DNA of 64,000 nt, from NCBI RefSeq assembly GCF_014696435.1, contig NZ_JACJQG010000034.1:1-64000 (forward strand), written 5' to 3'. How positions within the stretch are numbered: the first letter of the stretch is position 1; every line of letters begins with the position of its first letter. Source of the stretch: Calothrix anomala FACHB-343 (lineage in GTDB: Bacteria; Cyanobacteriota; Cyanobacteriia; Cyanobacteriales; Nostocaceae). Of the stretch, positions 35,982-43,216 are shown piece after piece. The notes under the pieces were generated by a model. That model saw nothing but the letters and a program-made list of their open reading frames with translations. It ran no database searches and had not been told where the DNA came from. A program made the position numbers and the translations under genes.

Positions 35982-36004
35982 ACCATAAGTTTATAGTTTA
36001 TGGT
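35982..36004. promoter_or_regulatory. Candidate operator in a divergent promoter
   Basis: Arms ACCATAA (35982-35988) and TTATGGT (35998-36004) are exact inverted copies around an AT-rich core containing TTTATAG. The site lies between the XRE gene and the divergent gene at 36064, where an autoregulatory operator is expected. Confidence 0.45.
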
Positions 36005-36063
36005 AAGGTATCAAAGATATCAAATGATAGTGACTTTTTTTTGAAGCTAGGGGGGGTAGAAGT

Positions 36064-37005
36064 ATGAGCGAGATGTCCAACATCTCCAGTGAGAGGAACC
36101 TGCTACCCCCCAATAGTGACTTAGAAGCCAACCAGACTACACCAGTTGAAGTAATTAGTAGCTCCGAACTTACCACAGAAGAGTGGAGCGATCGCATATT
36201 TTTAGAAAGGCAAGTTGAACGAGCATTTTACATAGCTGCTAAAGCATTGAAAGCACTACGAGATAGACGTTTGTACCGTTCGACTCACTCAACATTTGAA
36301 GATTACTGTCGTTCCCGGTTTGGCTTCACTCACCGCCATGTGAACTACTTGATAGCTGGTTCTTTTGTGGTTGACAATCTCATGGGAACCAATGGTTCCC
36401 AAATTAAAAACTCAAATGAAATGGGAACCAATGGTTCCCAAATTGGGAACTCAGATGAAACGGGAACCAATGGTTCCCAAATCTTACCAACGAGCGAACG
36501 CCAAGTTAGACCTTTGGTTCCCTTGAAACCAGAACAACAACGTCAAGCTTGGCAACAGGCAGTAGAACTTGCTGGTGGTAAAATTCCCTCTGGTCGTATT
36601 GTTCAGGATATTGTGGACAAAATTCGAGAAAGAACCAAATTGCCTAATCCTTACCGCCTTGGGGAAGTATGTACTCTACTGCCCAAAGACAACCCAGAAC
36701 TTAAAGGCAAGAGTGGTTGTTGGGGTGTCATCACTCATGTTGGGGACTATAGTTGCACTCTGGAGACTTGGGATGCTGAGTATACCGTGAAAATAGAACA
36801 TCTCAAGTCCTTAGAACTGTTAGACAATGACTGCCAATTTATGCAACAACTGTGTGCGCGACTGCGGCGGCTGCACGAAATTGAAAACCGAGATATTGCA
36901 GTAGATTGGCTTTGCTTAGGGTTAGGGAAACAACCCAAGCCGTACCTTTCGCCGTTACAAGAAAAATTGCTGGCTGATGTGGAACAAGAGTACGGACTCC
37001 ATTAG
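36064..37005 (+). CDS. Plasmid DNA-binding-type protein with internal repeat
   Basis: A 313-residue soluble protein. The first 100 residues are helical, with FEDYCRSRFGFTHRHVNYLIAGS resembling a segment found near the start of many cyanobacterial mobile-element proteins and possibly forming an HTH. Residues about 107-139 contain three 13-residue units (GTNGSQI...), whose DNA is three palindromes. Then comes LPTSERQVRPL, a motif I associate with the same protein group, and a C-terminal beta-rich domain (GEVCTLLPKDNPELKGKSGCWGVI). The molecular role is unknown; a replication, copy-control or regulatory protein that binds DNA is plausible. Confidence 0.7.
   Translation: MSEMSNISSERNLLPPNSDLEANQTTPVEVISSSELTTEEWSDRIFLERQVERAFYIAAKALKALRDRRLYRSTHSTFEDYCRSRFGFTHRHVNYLIAGSFVVDNLMGTNGSQIKNSNEMGTNGSQIGNSDETGTNGSQILPTSERQVRPLVPLKPEQQRQAWQQAVELAGGKIPSGRIVQDIVDKIRERTKLPNPYRLGEVCTLLPKDNPELKGKSGCWGVITHVGDYSCTLETWDAEYTVKIEHLKSLELLDNDCQFMQQLCARLRRLHEIENRDIAVDWLCLGLGKQPKPYLSPLQEKLLADVEQEYGLH
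36384..36478 (+). repeat. Three tandem 17-bp palindromes within a gene
   Basis: The sequence GGGAACCA-A-TGGTTCCC occurs at 36384-36400, 36423-36439 and 36462-36478, at an exact 39-bp period. Arms are 8 bp and identical in all three. They encode the GTNGSQ repeats. A further TTGGTTCCC half occurs at about 36513. Iteron-like arrays normally bind a replication or control protein. Confidence 0.92.
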
Positions 37006-37499
37006 CCAGCAATAACTTTTGCCCTGCTAGTAGAAGTTTGTAGTGTCATTTCACTTAGTACCCGTGCTACTTCCTTTGGCTGGGATGTTAACTTGGCTTT
37101 GAGCTGTGTCCGCAGAATCGCCAATCGCTGGTAATGACCATTCACCTTGTCTGCAATCCCTAAACGTCGCGCTGCGGTACGAATGCGAGGCTGGGGCAGC
37201 TTTTCTATTAAAAGCGTTAGGGATTCAGTGTCAATATTATCTGTTATACTTGGCGCGGTGCTGTCGGCTACTGGAATTGATAGGGATTCTGGATTATTTA
37301 CAGGTTTATTAGAAGCGGGTGTTGTAGTTTTATCTATCACTTGCTTGTGGTTTACCTGGTATGCCGTATTATTTTGTTGCTGAGTGCAAGCATTCCATAG
37401 CTTTACTAAACCTGCAAAGAAATCAAGTATCATCAAGATTGCATATAAGGTGGCGATCGCCAAAATCGCATTTGTCAAAAAGTCTTGAGTATTTTGCAT
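37002..37499 (-). CDS. Membrane-anchored protein of unknown function
   Basis: A 165-residue protein with one N-terminal membrane helix (about residues 9-33), a proline/threonine-rich linker and a helical C-terminal domain (LPQPRIRTAARRLGIADKVNGHYQRL) that could bind nucleic acid. The ATG at 37499 is preceded by GGAG; the TTG at 37514 is rejected. It is convergent with the gene at 36064 and overlaps its stop by four bases. Confidence 0.62.
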   Translation of the reverse strand: MQNTQDFLTNAILAIATLYAILMILDFFAGLVKLWNACTQQQNNTAYQVNHKQVIDKTTTPASNKPVNNPESLSIPVADSTAPSITDNIDTESLTLLIEKLPQPRIRTAARRLGIADKVNGHYQRLAILRTQLKAKLTSQPKEVARVLSEMTLQTSTSRAKVIAG

Positions 37500-37616
37500 T
37501 TTCTGTGTCTCCAATAAAATTGCGTGAAGTGTGTGCTGACTTTTTGTAGTTCTTTTCCCGTCAGGGGTTGCACATCTTTCAACACCCCCAGCTACAAGCT
37601 AGAGGTGTTACTGATT

Positions 37617-37838
37617 CTAGAAATGCTCAAAAGTTGAGGATTCTGGTTGAAACGCGATTTCTATCTGGTAATCTCTGTCATGCCAGCCAAGCAGATACCA
37701 GTAATTTTCTGAATACGATGGTGGTAAATTACAGGTACGGTCAGCCTCGCCTAACTCAAACCAATATAGTGTTAACCTATCGCGCTCCTGCATCAAAAAG
37801 TCAATTTCACGGTCGATGTCTGTGGTGATATTGCACAT
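37617..37838 (-). CDS. Small protein of unknown function
   Basis: A 73-residue charged and aromatic protein (SENYWYLLGWHDRDYQIEI). The ATG at 37838 is preferred over a TTG at 37850. No family recognised; the composition is protein-like and the aromatic segment looks like a small conserved fold. Confidence 0.5.
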   Translation of the reverse strand: MCNITTDIDREIDFLMQERDRLTLYWFELGEADRTCNLPPSYSENYWYLLGWHDRDYQIEIAFQPESSTFEHF

Positions 37839-37890
37839 TTTATCGATCAATGGCTATTTAAATTTCATTCCTCAGCAGCGCGTAAGCGTT

Positions 37891-37927
37891 AAAAAAGCAA
37901 GCCACTGGTATTTCACCAATAGCTTGC
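37891..37927 (-). terminator. Terminator of the minus-strand gene at 38049
   Basis: GCAAGCC (37897-37903) pairs with AGCTTGC (37921-37927) with an inner GGT/ACC pairing. On the minus strand the stem is followed by TTTTTT (37896-37891). It lies 120 bp beyond the stop of the gene at 38049-38327. Confidence 0.7.
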
Positions 37928-38048
37928 ACACAGACTAAAAGCTACATCTACTAACAATAAATTTCCTCATCACACTCCGGAGAAATTATTTCAACAAAAT
38001 TCTCTACTCTTCTCCATGCTGTGTATTTTAGGAAGAATAACGAGACTC

Positions 38049-38327
38049 TTAGGAATAGCTATTGTGTAGATTTTTCAGTATTGCTATTAGCTCGAAATAT
38101 TCTATTTCTGGAGATTTTGCTGTTCTAAAATAGAGGCGAAAAGAACCATCTCCATATTTTTTGAGGTCTTGTTCGCTAAAGTGGATTTCTTGCCGTTGCA
38201 GCCATTTGATAACACTACTGTAAAATTCAGCTAGGAATAATGCCGGAAAGTAAATCCTGCCTGTTTTTGCCCCAGTTTGTATATGAGTGACTACCTGAAA
38301 TTGTGGTGACACTAACACTTCTGCCAT
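38049..38327 (-). CDS. Small protein of unknown function
   Basis: A 92-residue soluble protein (MAEVLVSPQFQVVTHIQTG start), mixed beta and alpha, with no recognised domain. The longer frame to 38387 begins with a TTG inside repeat-like DNA (GCCTGCCACAAGCC complement), so the ATG at 38327 is chosen. A terminator follows at 37891-37927, marking a separate transcript. Confidence 0.55.
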   Translation of the reverse strand: MAEVLVSPQFQVVTHIQTGAKTGRIYFPALFLAEFYSSVIKWLQRQEIHFSEQDLKKYGDGSFRLYFRTAKSPEIEYFELIAILKNLHNSYS

Positions 38328-38468
38328 ATAAACGCTCACTTGAATCGTTTTAATTTTTTTAGCCGTAAGGCTTGTGGCAGGCTGCAAGTGAGAGCGATTC
38401 TCTCAAGAAGTAAACTTATATCTCAAGGAATCAGGAGTAATAGCAAGTATCTATGTAGAAACTCTTGA

Positions 38469-38837
38469 TTAAATTAACTCTAAACTTACTATATTCTGAC
38501 TATAATTAGCGACTAATATAAATAATTTTAGCCATCGAGAACCTAGTAAAATTTCCTGGATTTCATCTCCAGCAAATACAGGAATTTCCCACTCTTGATT
38601 ATCTATTATTACCCTACCAATATAAACATCAAATTCAGTTTCTCCTTGAGCAGTTCTTAATTTATTTTGACGCAAAAAATCCCAATCAAGACTTTGTACA
38701 TCTTGTTTGTTCATAGCTAAAAATTCAGTAAATCCTGTATCTAACATTGTTTCTACAGGAAAACTGAAGTCATCCCCTCCAATTAAATCAATTTCAAAGT
38801 AAACTTGACCTTTATCTCCAAATCTCCCCTCAATCAT
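38469..38837 (-). CDS. Retropepsin-like aspartic protease
   Basis: A 122-residue protein with the aspartic-protease signature MLDTGFTEFLA at residues about 31-41 and a second conserved segment LLGSRWL near the C terminus, the pattern of clan AA, retropepsin-type single-domain proteases that act as dimers. The start overlaps the stop of the preceding gene by ATGA. Similar pairs are common in cyanobacteria and may be stand-alone regulators or conflict systems; the substrate is unknown. Confidence 0.75.
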   Translation of the reverse strand: MIEGRFGDKGQVYFEIDLIGGDDFSFPVETMLDTGFTEFLAMNKQDVQSLDWDFLRQNKLRTAQGETEFDVYIGRVIIDNQEWEIPVFAGDEIQEILLGSRWLKLFILVANYSQNIVSLELI

Positions 38838-39151
38838 ATTCTGCCACTAACTCCGGTTTCATTAATGCCAAAAATATGATGAATCATATTAGGATATTTT
38901 TCTCTGGCCATTTTACTTGCTACCTCTTGATCCCGATCAATAAAATAATCACCACTATCAGGTTCAATGGCAATATACCAACCATAGTATTTATCTAGTA
39001 TTTCTGGTTTTAAACGCTCAAAAATCACCCAACAACGCTCATAAAATGCCTGTCTTCTGGCTTTTTCTTCAGCTTTTTGTGCTTCTGTCCATTGAATTTC
39101 CGGAAATACTCTCCCACGTCTGACAATTCTTTCTGGTGAAGAGTGTGTCAT
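38834..39151 (-). CDS. Partner protein of the aspartic protease
   Basis: A 105-residue protein. The C-terminal half has YYGWYIAIEPDSGDYFIDRD followed by helices and HIFGINETGVSGRI, a pattern known next to small retropepsin-like genes in cyanobacteria (function unknown). The ATG at 39151 follows GAGG eight bases upstream; a longer frame to 39229 is unlikely. It is coupled to the protease gene by ATGA. Confidence 0.72.
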   Translation of the reverse strand: MTHSSPERIVRRGRVFPEIQWTEAQKAEEKARRQAFYERCWVIFERLKPEILDKYYGWYIAIEPDSGDYFIDRDQEVASKMAREKYPNMIHHIFGINETGVSGRI

Positions 39152-39507
39152 ATTTTTGACCTCATAAAAATTTATTTTCCTGATTTTATTATAAAATATC
39201 TGAATGATTTTAGAGCGAACGCTCGGCAATCACAAGTTTTTAAACTTATAAAAAATATGGTGTTACTTATTCTCAAAAAACAGGGATTAATGAGGGGGAC
39301 TCTATATTGGTGGATATTAGTGATGATGCTAACTGTAAGTATATCATCAATCCTCAAACTAATAAGGTGGTGAATAGTATCAAAGTTTATCGCCACCTTA
39401 TTAGTTTGTGTCATTACTAAAGCGATCGCCATTTCTAATTATTCCCAAACAGCGATCGCTATTTTGTCGGTTAGCGACGAAATCGACTAACTTCTCCCTT
39501 TCTTTAG
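39152..39507. other. Spacer with a strong hairpin and HIP1 pair
   Basis: A perfect 13-bp inverted repeat, ACTAATAAGGTGG (39358-39370) with 39393-39405, encloses a 22-base loop. It can form a hairpin that may stop transcription from either side. Two HIP1 octamers follow around 39422 and 39452. No gene is seen. Confidence 0.55.
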
Positions 39508-40305
39508 TTAATTAAATTGGACGTAGTAGGAACGATTGTCTAAGTTGTCGGTGGATAATGATGGACTTACTGAGTCAATTCCCCACCTTACCCACCAAGA
39601 ACGGTCATTTAATAAATCTGATGAAGACTGTGTTTGTATAGAGAGCATTTCCTGGCGTAAACTCTCTATTGCTTCTAATCCATTTTGTAGTAAAGACAGA
39701 ATTTGTCGCTGCTGAGTAATCAATTGTCTTGTTCCCAGTATTGCTCTAGCATCTAGTTTTCTGCCAACTGGTAACGGGATACAACGCAGATAATCACCTA
39801 CAGCATCATTAAAGCTATTATTATCCTGGTTATAGCTTCTTTCAACTGCGTTTAATGCCTGAGTAGCTCTATTGATTGTGGATTTATTTATAGCTCCTAA
39901 ATCAGTGATAAACAAGCCGTGAAGTGAGTCAAATTTAATCAGCGTATCTCTGGAAATTTTATCTCCTATAGCTTGAATTTGAGATAATTTTTCTTGGAGT
40001 TGATTTACTGCATCAACTGGAAATTGACTCCAATCAAGCTGAGGATTCGTGTCAGTATCTACTGTTGCAAAAGTGTAGCCTTTTTGAGTAGTTTTTTCCC
40101 AAACTAAAGTGGCTAGTTTGTGATTAGCTGCATTGCTAGAACCGCAAGCATAAACATGAGTACGGGGTGTATTTCCTACCCGTCCGTACTCTACTAGTAA
40201 TTCCCCATTGGGCATTACATAACCGCACCAATATTTGTTATTGTTTGTTCCAGGGCGGACACAAATAAGTTTTTGGACTTTGAGAGCTTGAGTTTTATCT
40301 GCCAT
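39508..40305 (-). CDS. WGR-domain protein
   Basis: A 265-residue protein. The N-terminal 85 residues form a WGR domain (KYWCGYVMPNGELLVEYGRVG then an alpha/beta end), a fold that senses nucleic-acid ends in PARPs and bacterial relatives. The middle (about 105-190) is helical and reminiscent of the PARP regulatory domain (LGAINKSTINRATQALNAVE). The C-terminal tail carries the D-x-RS-x-x-V motif twice (NDRSWWVRW, DNRSYYVQF). It is the last gene of the minus-strand array; the AAA+ gene lies 67 bp upstream. Confidence 0.72.
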   Translation of the reverse strand: MADKTQALKVQKLICVRPGTNNNKYWCGYVMPNGELLVEYGRVGNTPRTHVYACGSSNAANHKLATLVWEKTTQKGYTFATVDTDTNPQLDWSQFPVDAVNQLQEKLSQIQAIGDKISRDTLIKFDSLHGLFITDLGAINKSTINRATQALNAVERSYNQDNNSFNDAVGDYLRCIPLPVGRKLDARAILGTRQLITQQRQILSLLQNGLEAIESLRQEMLSIQTQSSSDLLNDRSWWVRWGIDSVSPSLSTDNLDNRSYYVQFN

Positions 40306-40372
40306 AATTAAACACCAATAAAGTTGTTACCCGCTCAATCATTTCGTCAGATATTGAGCGGGGTAGAATCAC

Positions 40373-42052
40373 TTAGTTGAAATCTGAAAAATCAATGATG
40401 TCGCTGTGCGAATTTTCACTGGTTGAATGAAAAGTGACAGAGCGATCGCGATTTCTATCGCCAGCCTCAGTTTCAGGTGCAGCCCATGTTGCGCCCCCAG
40501 AACGCGCCCATTTTCGCAGTTCTTCTAGTTCTCTGGTGTTAGCTTTAAATTGTGCTGGAGTCCTATGAATTTCTGCTAACAGGTCTTCAACAGACACATT
40601 GACTTTTCGGGTTTTGGCATAGGAGTAACTAGCGCATTGTTGAACTATCTTCCTAATTTCTGCACCTGTATAATCCGCGCTCACAGCAGCTAATCTCTCG
40701 ATTTCAGGTTTCTTAATTGCAACTTTGCAGTGATTTAGCTGTACATTCCAGATATCTTTTCTGGCTGCTAAATTCGGCAAATCCACATAGAATATTTTCG
40801 TGAATCGCCTGAGAGTTTCATCTTTAATTCCCCAAGGTCGGTTACAGGTTGCTGCTACAAATACACTGCTTTTCTTTTCCTCAAACCATGTGAGGAAATA
40901 GCCAAACATTCTCGCACTTGTACCACTGTCAGATTCTACGGCGTTCCCGCCCGGCATGAGCTTGTCAAACTCATCAATGAACAGGATGCTAGGTGCAAGG
41001 TCTTCTGCGGCTTGAATGTATTCCCGTAATCGTTCCTCACTTGCACCTAGTTCTCGACTCATCAAACTGCCAGTGTCCATAATTAAACTAGGCAGACCCC
41101 ACAGTTGTGAGATGGTTTTGACGCACAAAGTCTTACCAGTACCTCCCACACCAACCCATAACGCCCCAGAAGGAAAGGGGATGTTATATTTCTCTTGAGC
41201 TTCCGGTTCTAGCAGTGCAGCCATCGTTTCTGCCCATTCTGTAACTGCTGGCAATCCTTGTACAGCCACATCAGGAGATTCTGCATACCGAATACCCTTG
41301 GCGGCGAATTTCTTTTGCTTGTGTTTGGACAGAAATTCAATTGCCCCAACATCAACCTTTCTTAAGGATGTGGCACATAGAGAAACGGCATCTTCTATTG
41401 CTTCATAAGACATCCCCTGCAAAGCGCGGATGAGGCGTTTCTTATCTGATGGGCTAATGTGTATGGGCAGTTCTGCACCTTGAGCGATCGCACTTTTTCT
41501 CAATGCTTCTACTCGTGTGTCAAATATGTGTTCCGTTTCCTGTTGTGTGGGATTAGGATTGTGCATATCTGCAATCAAGTCTTGGAAGACTTTGGGTGTC
41601 CTCAAATTGTCATGCAGGATAACCAGCCGATGGGAGCTACGCTTGGCTGCATTAAAAGTATCGATCGCCAGACGCACAAATACTGGATTGGGGTTGATTC
41701 CAGTAATAAAGGGGTAAATATCTTTGAGGATGAAAAGTTTTCGGACACTTGTGTTGTTAGCACACTCAGCCTCAATGTGTTTCAGGAGTGCTTCTATGGG
41801 ATGTCCTTTGGTATCAAAATTAGGAGCAGGTGTTTTAGGAAGTCCCGTAACTTTGCCAGAACGCATTTTTGGTTCTACTTTCTGCAAAGACTTAGCTATA
41901 TCCCAAATGTAACTTTCCATACCAAGCCGTAGAGCAATATCAACAATTAGCTGATTAGTGATGTTGATTTCGCTAGCTGTCGGAGAATTGATTGCTACTG
42001 TGGCACAACCAGCGTGAAACGAAGTGATAACTTCTTGTGTGTTAAATGTCAT
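40373..42052 (-). CDS. Ycf46-type AAA+ ATPase
   Basis: A 559-residue AAA+ ATPase related to plastid/cyanobacterial Ycf46. The N-terminal half (1-290) is a degenerate domain like the one in Ycf46. The AAA+ core has GVGGTGKT at 301-308 (instead of the usual GPPGTGKT), Walker B ILFIDEFDK at 356-364, sensor-1 VAATCNR and an arginine segment ETLRRFTK. The last 80 residues are disordered and contain RDRSVTF. It sits between the WGR gene and DUF2997/DUF1257 genes; Ycf46, DUF1257 (Ycf35) and DUF2997 are frequent neighbours in cyanobacteria, which suggests one complex. Confidence 0.85.
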   Translation of the reverse strand: MTFNTQEVITSFHAGCATVAINSPTASEINITNQLIVDIALRLGMESYIWDIAKSLQKVEPKMRSGKVTGLPKTPAPNFDTKGHPIEALLKHIEAECANNTSVRKLFILKDIYPFITGINPNPVFVRLAIDTFNAAKRSSHRLVILHDNLRTPKVFQDLIADMHNPNPTQQETEHIFDTRVEALRKSAIAQGAELPIHISPSDKKRLIRALQGMSYEAIEDAVSLCATSLRKVDVGAIEFLSKHKQKKFAAKGIRYAESPDVAVQGLPAVTEWAETMAALLEPEAQEKYNIPFPSGALWVGVGGTGKTLCVKTISQLWGLPSLIMDTGSLMSRELGASEERLREYIQAAEDLAPSILFIDEFDKLMPGGNAVESDSGTSARMFGYFLTWFEEKKSSVFVAATCNRPWGIKDETLRRFTKIFYVDLPNLAARKDIWNVQLNHCKVAIKKPEIERLAAVSADYTGAEIRKIVQQCASYSYAKTRKVNVSVEDLLAEIHRTPAQFKANTRELEELRKWARSGGATWAAPETEAGDRNRDRSVTFHSTSENSHSDIIDFSDFN

Positions 42053-42128
42053 ATATTTGGTTTGGTTTCAAAACATCATTGAGCTAAGAGGAAGCGTTCT
42101 TAGGTAGTCGCTTCCTCTTAGCTTCTAC

Positions 42129-42326
42129 TTACCCGTCAATTTCAACGGTTGAGAATGTGGTAATCGTAGGTTCAACGTACATCTGTGGTTTTGGTGTTAC
42201 CTCAACCTGTCCGAGTGCTTCTAAAGGTTGCGTGAGGTTTCGACAACTAGAGTCAGGTACACCTACCACTTCTACCTGTAAAGGTTGCCCCTTTTTCTGT
42301 TTGATAATAATTTGAGTTTGTGACAT
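42129..42326 (-). CDS. DUF2997 small protein
   Basis: A 65-residue protein with the DUF2997 pattern: a beta-hairpin start (QTQIIIKQKKG), then VEVVGVPDSSCRNLTQPLEALGQVEVTPK with the conserved cysteine. The function of the family is unknown, but it is typically found next to DUF1257 and an AAA+ ATPase, exactly as here. AGGAG precedes the ATG. Confidence 0.85.
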   Translation of the reverse strand: MSQTQIIIKQKKGQPLQVEVVGVPDSSCRNLTQPLEALGQVEVTPKPQMYVEPTITTFSTVEIDG

Positions 42327-42338
42327 TTTTCACTCCTA

Positions 42339-42845
42339 TTACTGCCAATTATTCCAATCGTTACCATTTGAATTTGAGACAGTTAAACTTACTTTCTTAG
42401 TAAGAGTTGTTTGTAAGCTGCCATCATCGAGAGTAGATTGTTGATAATCCCAAATTTCTGGAGGATAGTGGATATTGATGTAAGCTTGGTTATGAGCAAG
42501 TTGCACTGATTCTTGGAAATTTCGCACATTGCCAAAGACGCTACCCAATAAATTTTGATTGAAATCCCAAGCATCTACTTTAATTTCGTAGGCATTTATA
42601 GTTGGGTTATTGGCAAATCCGACATCAACTAAAGCATCACGATTGCGAGTCTTTAAGTAAGTGCGACGGATGATGATTTCTCCCTCATCTGTATTTCGCC
42701 TGTCGTAATCATTGAATAGTTGCATTGGAGATTCATAGATTTCAACCGGAATATCTATCTGATGAGATGCCAGTAGTGACTTTAGTCCTTCGACAAGAGC
42801 TTGCTTGTCTATTAATGTTGTTTTTATGCTCGAAAAATGGCTCAT
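42339..42845 (-). CDS. DUF1257 (Ycf35-like) protein
   Basis: A 168-residue protein that starts with MSHFSSIKTTLIDKQALVEGLKSL, the characteristic beginning of DUF1257/Ycf35. The central part has a DVGFANN beta segment and FQESVQLAHNQAYI. The C-terminal tail is NDWNNWQ. It lies 12 bp before DUF2997 and forms with it and the AAA+ gene the conserved trio. No enzymatic motif is visible. Confidence 0.82.
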   Translation of the reverse strand: MSHFSSIKTTLIDKQALVEGLKSLLASHQIDIPVEIYESPMQLFNDYDRRNTDEGEIIIRRTYLKTRNRDALVDVGFANNPTINAYEIKVDAWDFNQNLLGSVFGNVRNFQESVQLAHNQAYINIHYPPEIWDYQQSTLDDGSLQTTLTKKVSLTVSNSNGNDWNNWQ

Positions 42846-43216
42846 AAATTATGAACATCCTTACATTTGGTGATTTATTGAAAGCGGCGGGAAACTCAAT
42901 GACCGTGGGTGCGTAGAGTGTGCGCCCCGTCGTATGGGGCATTGGGCATTGGTATGTTCTTTCCCATGCCCCATTCCCCAGAGCTATGGGACTAGTACCG
43001 CCGTGAATTCAAAATTCAAAATCAATACAGCGTAAGCGTTTCGTTGATTTGGAATGGGTGGTTTCTCTTACAAAGTTTGGCGGGACGGAAACCGACACCG
43101 CCAACGCCAGTTGCTTTAAGCCTCTTAACCCGTCCAACACACTGGCTCAACTTTGCGCTATTTACGCCGTGTTGTACTAGTGGACTGGCGAAATCTCAAT
43201 TCCCAGTACCCAATCT
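42846..43216. repeat. Repeat-rich spacer inside the minus-strand array
   Basis: The spacer contains GCCCC (42924-42928) with GGGGC (42936-42940), GGGGCATTGGGCATTGG-type tandem units, a CGTAAGCGTTTCG element, and the 14-mer AACGCCAGTTGCTT (43103-43116) that also occurs at 7708-7721. No gene is seen. It may split the array into two transcripts. Confidence 0.55.

Noticed and set aside
39143-39432. Short frames on both strands in the spacer before the WGR gene
   Set aside because: They read through the hairpin at 39358-39405 and have no start signals or domains.
41459-41932. 157-codon frame antisense to the AAA+ gene
   Set aside because: Cysteine- and phenylalanine-rich translation without domain; overlaps a well-supported AAA+ gene.
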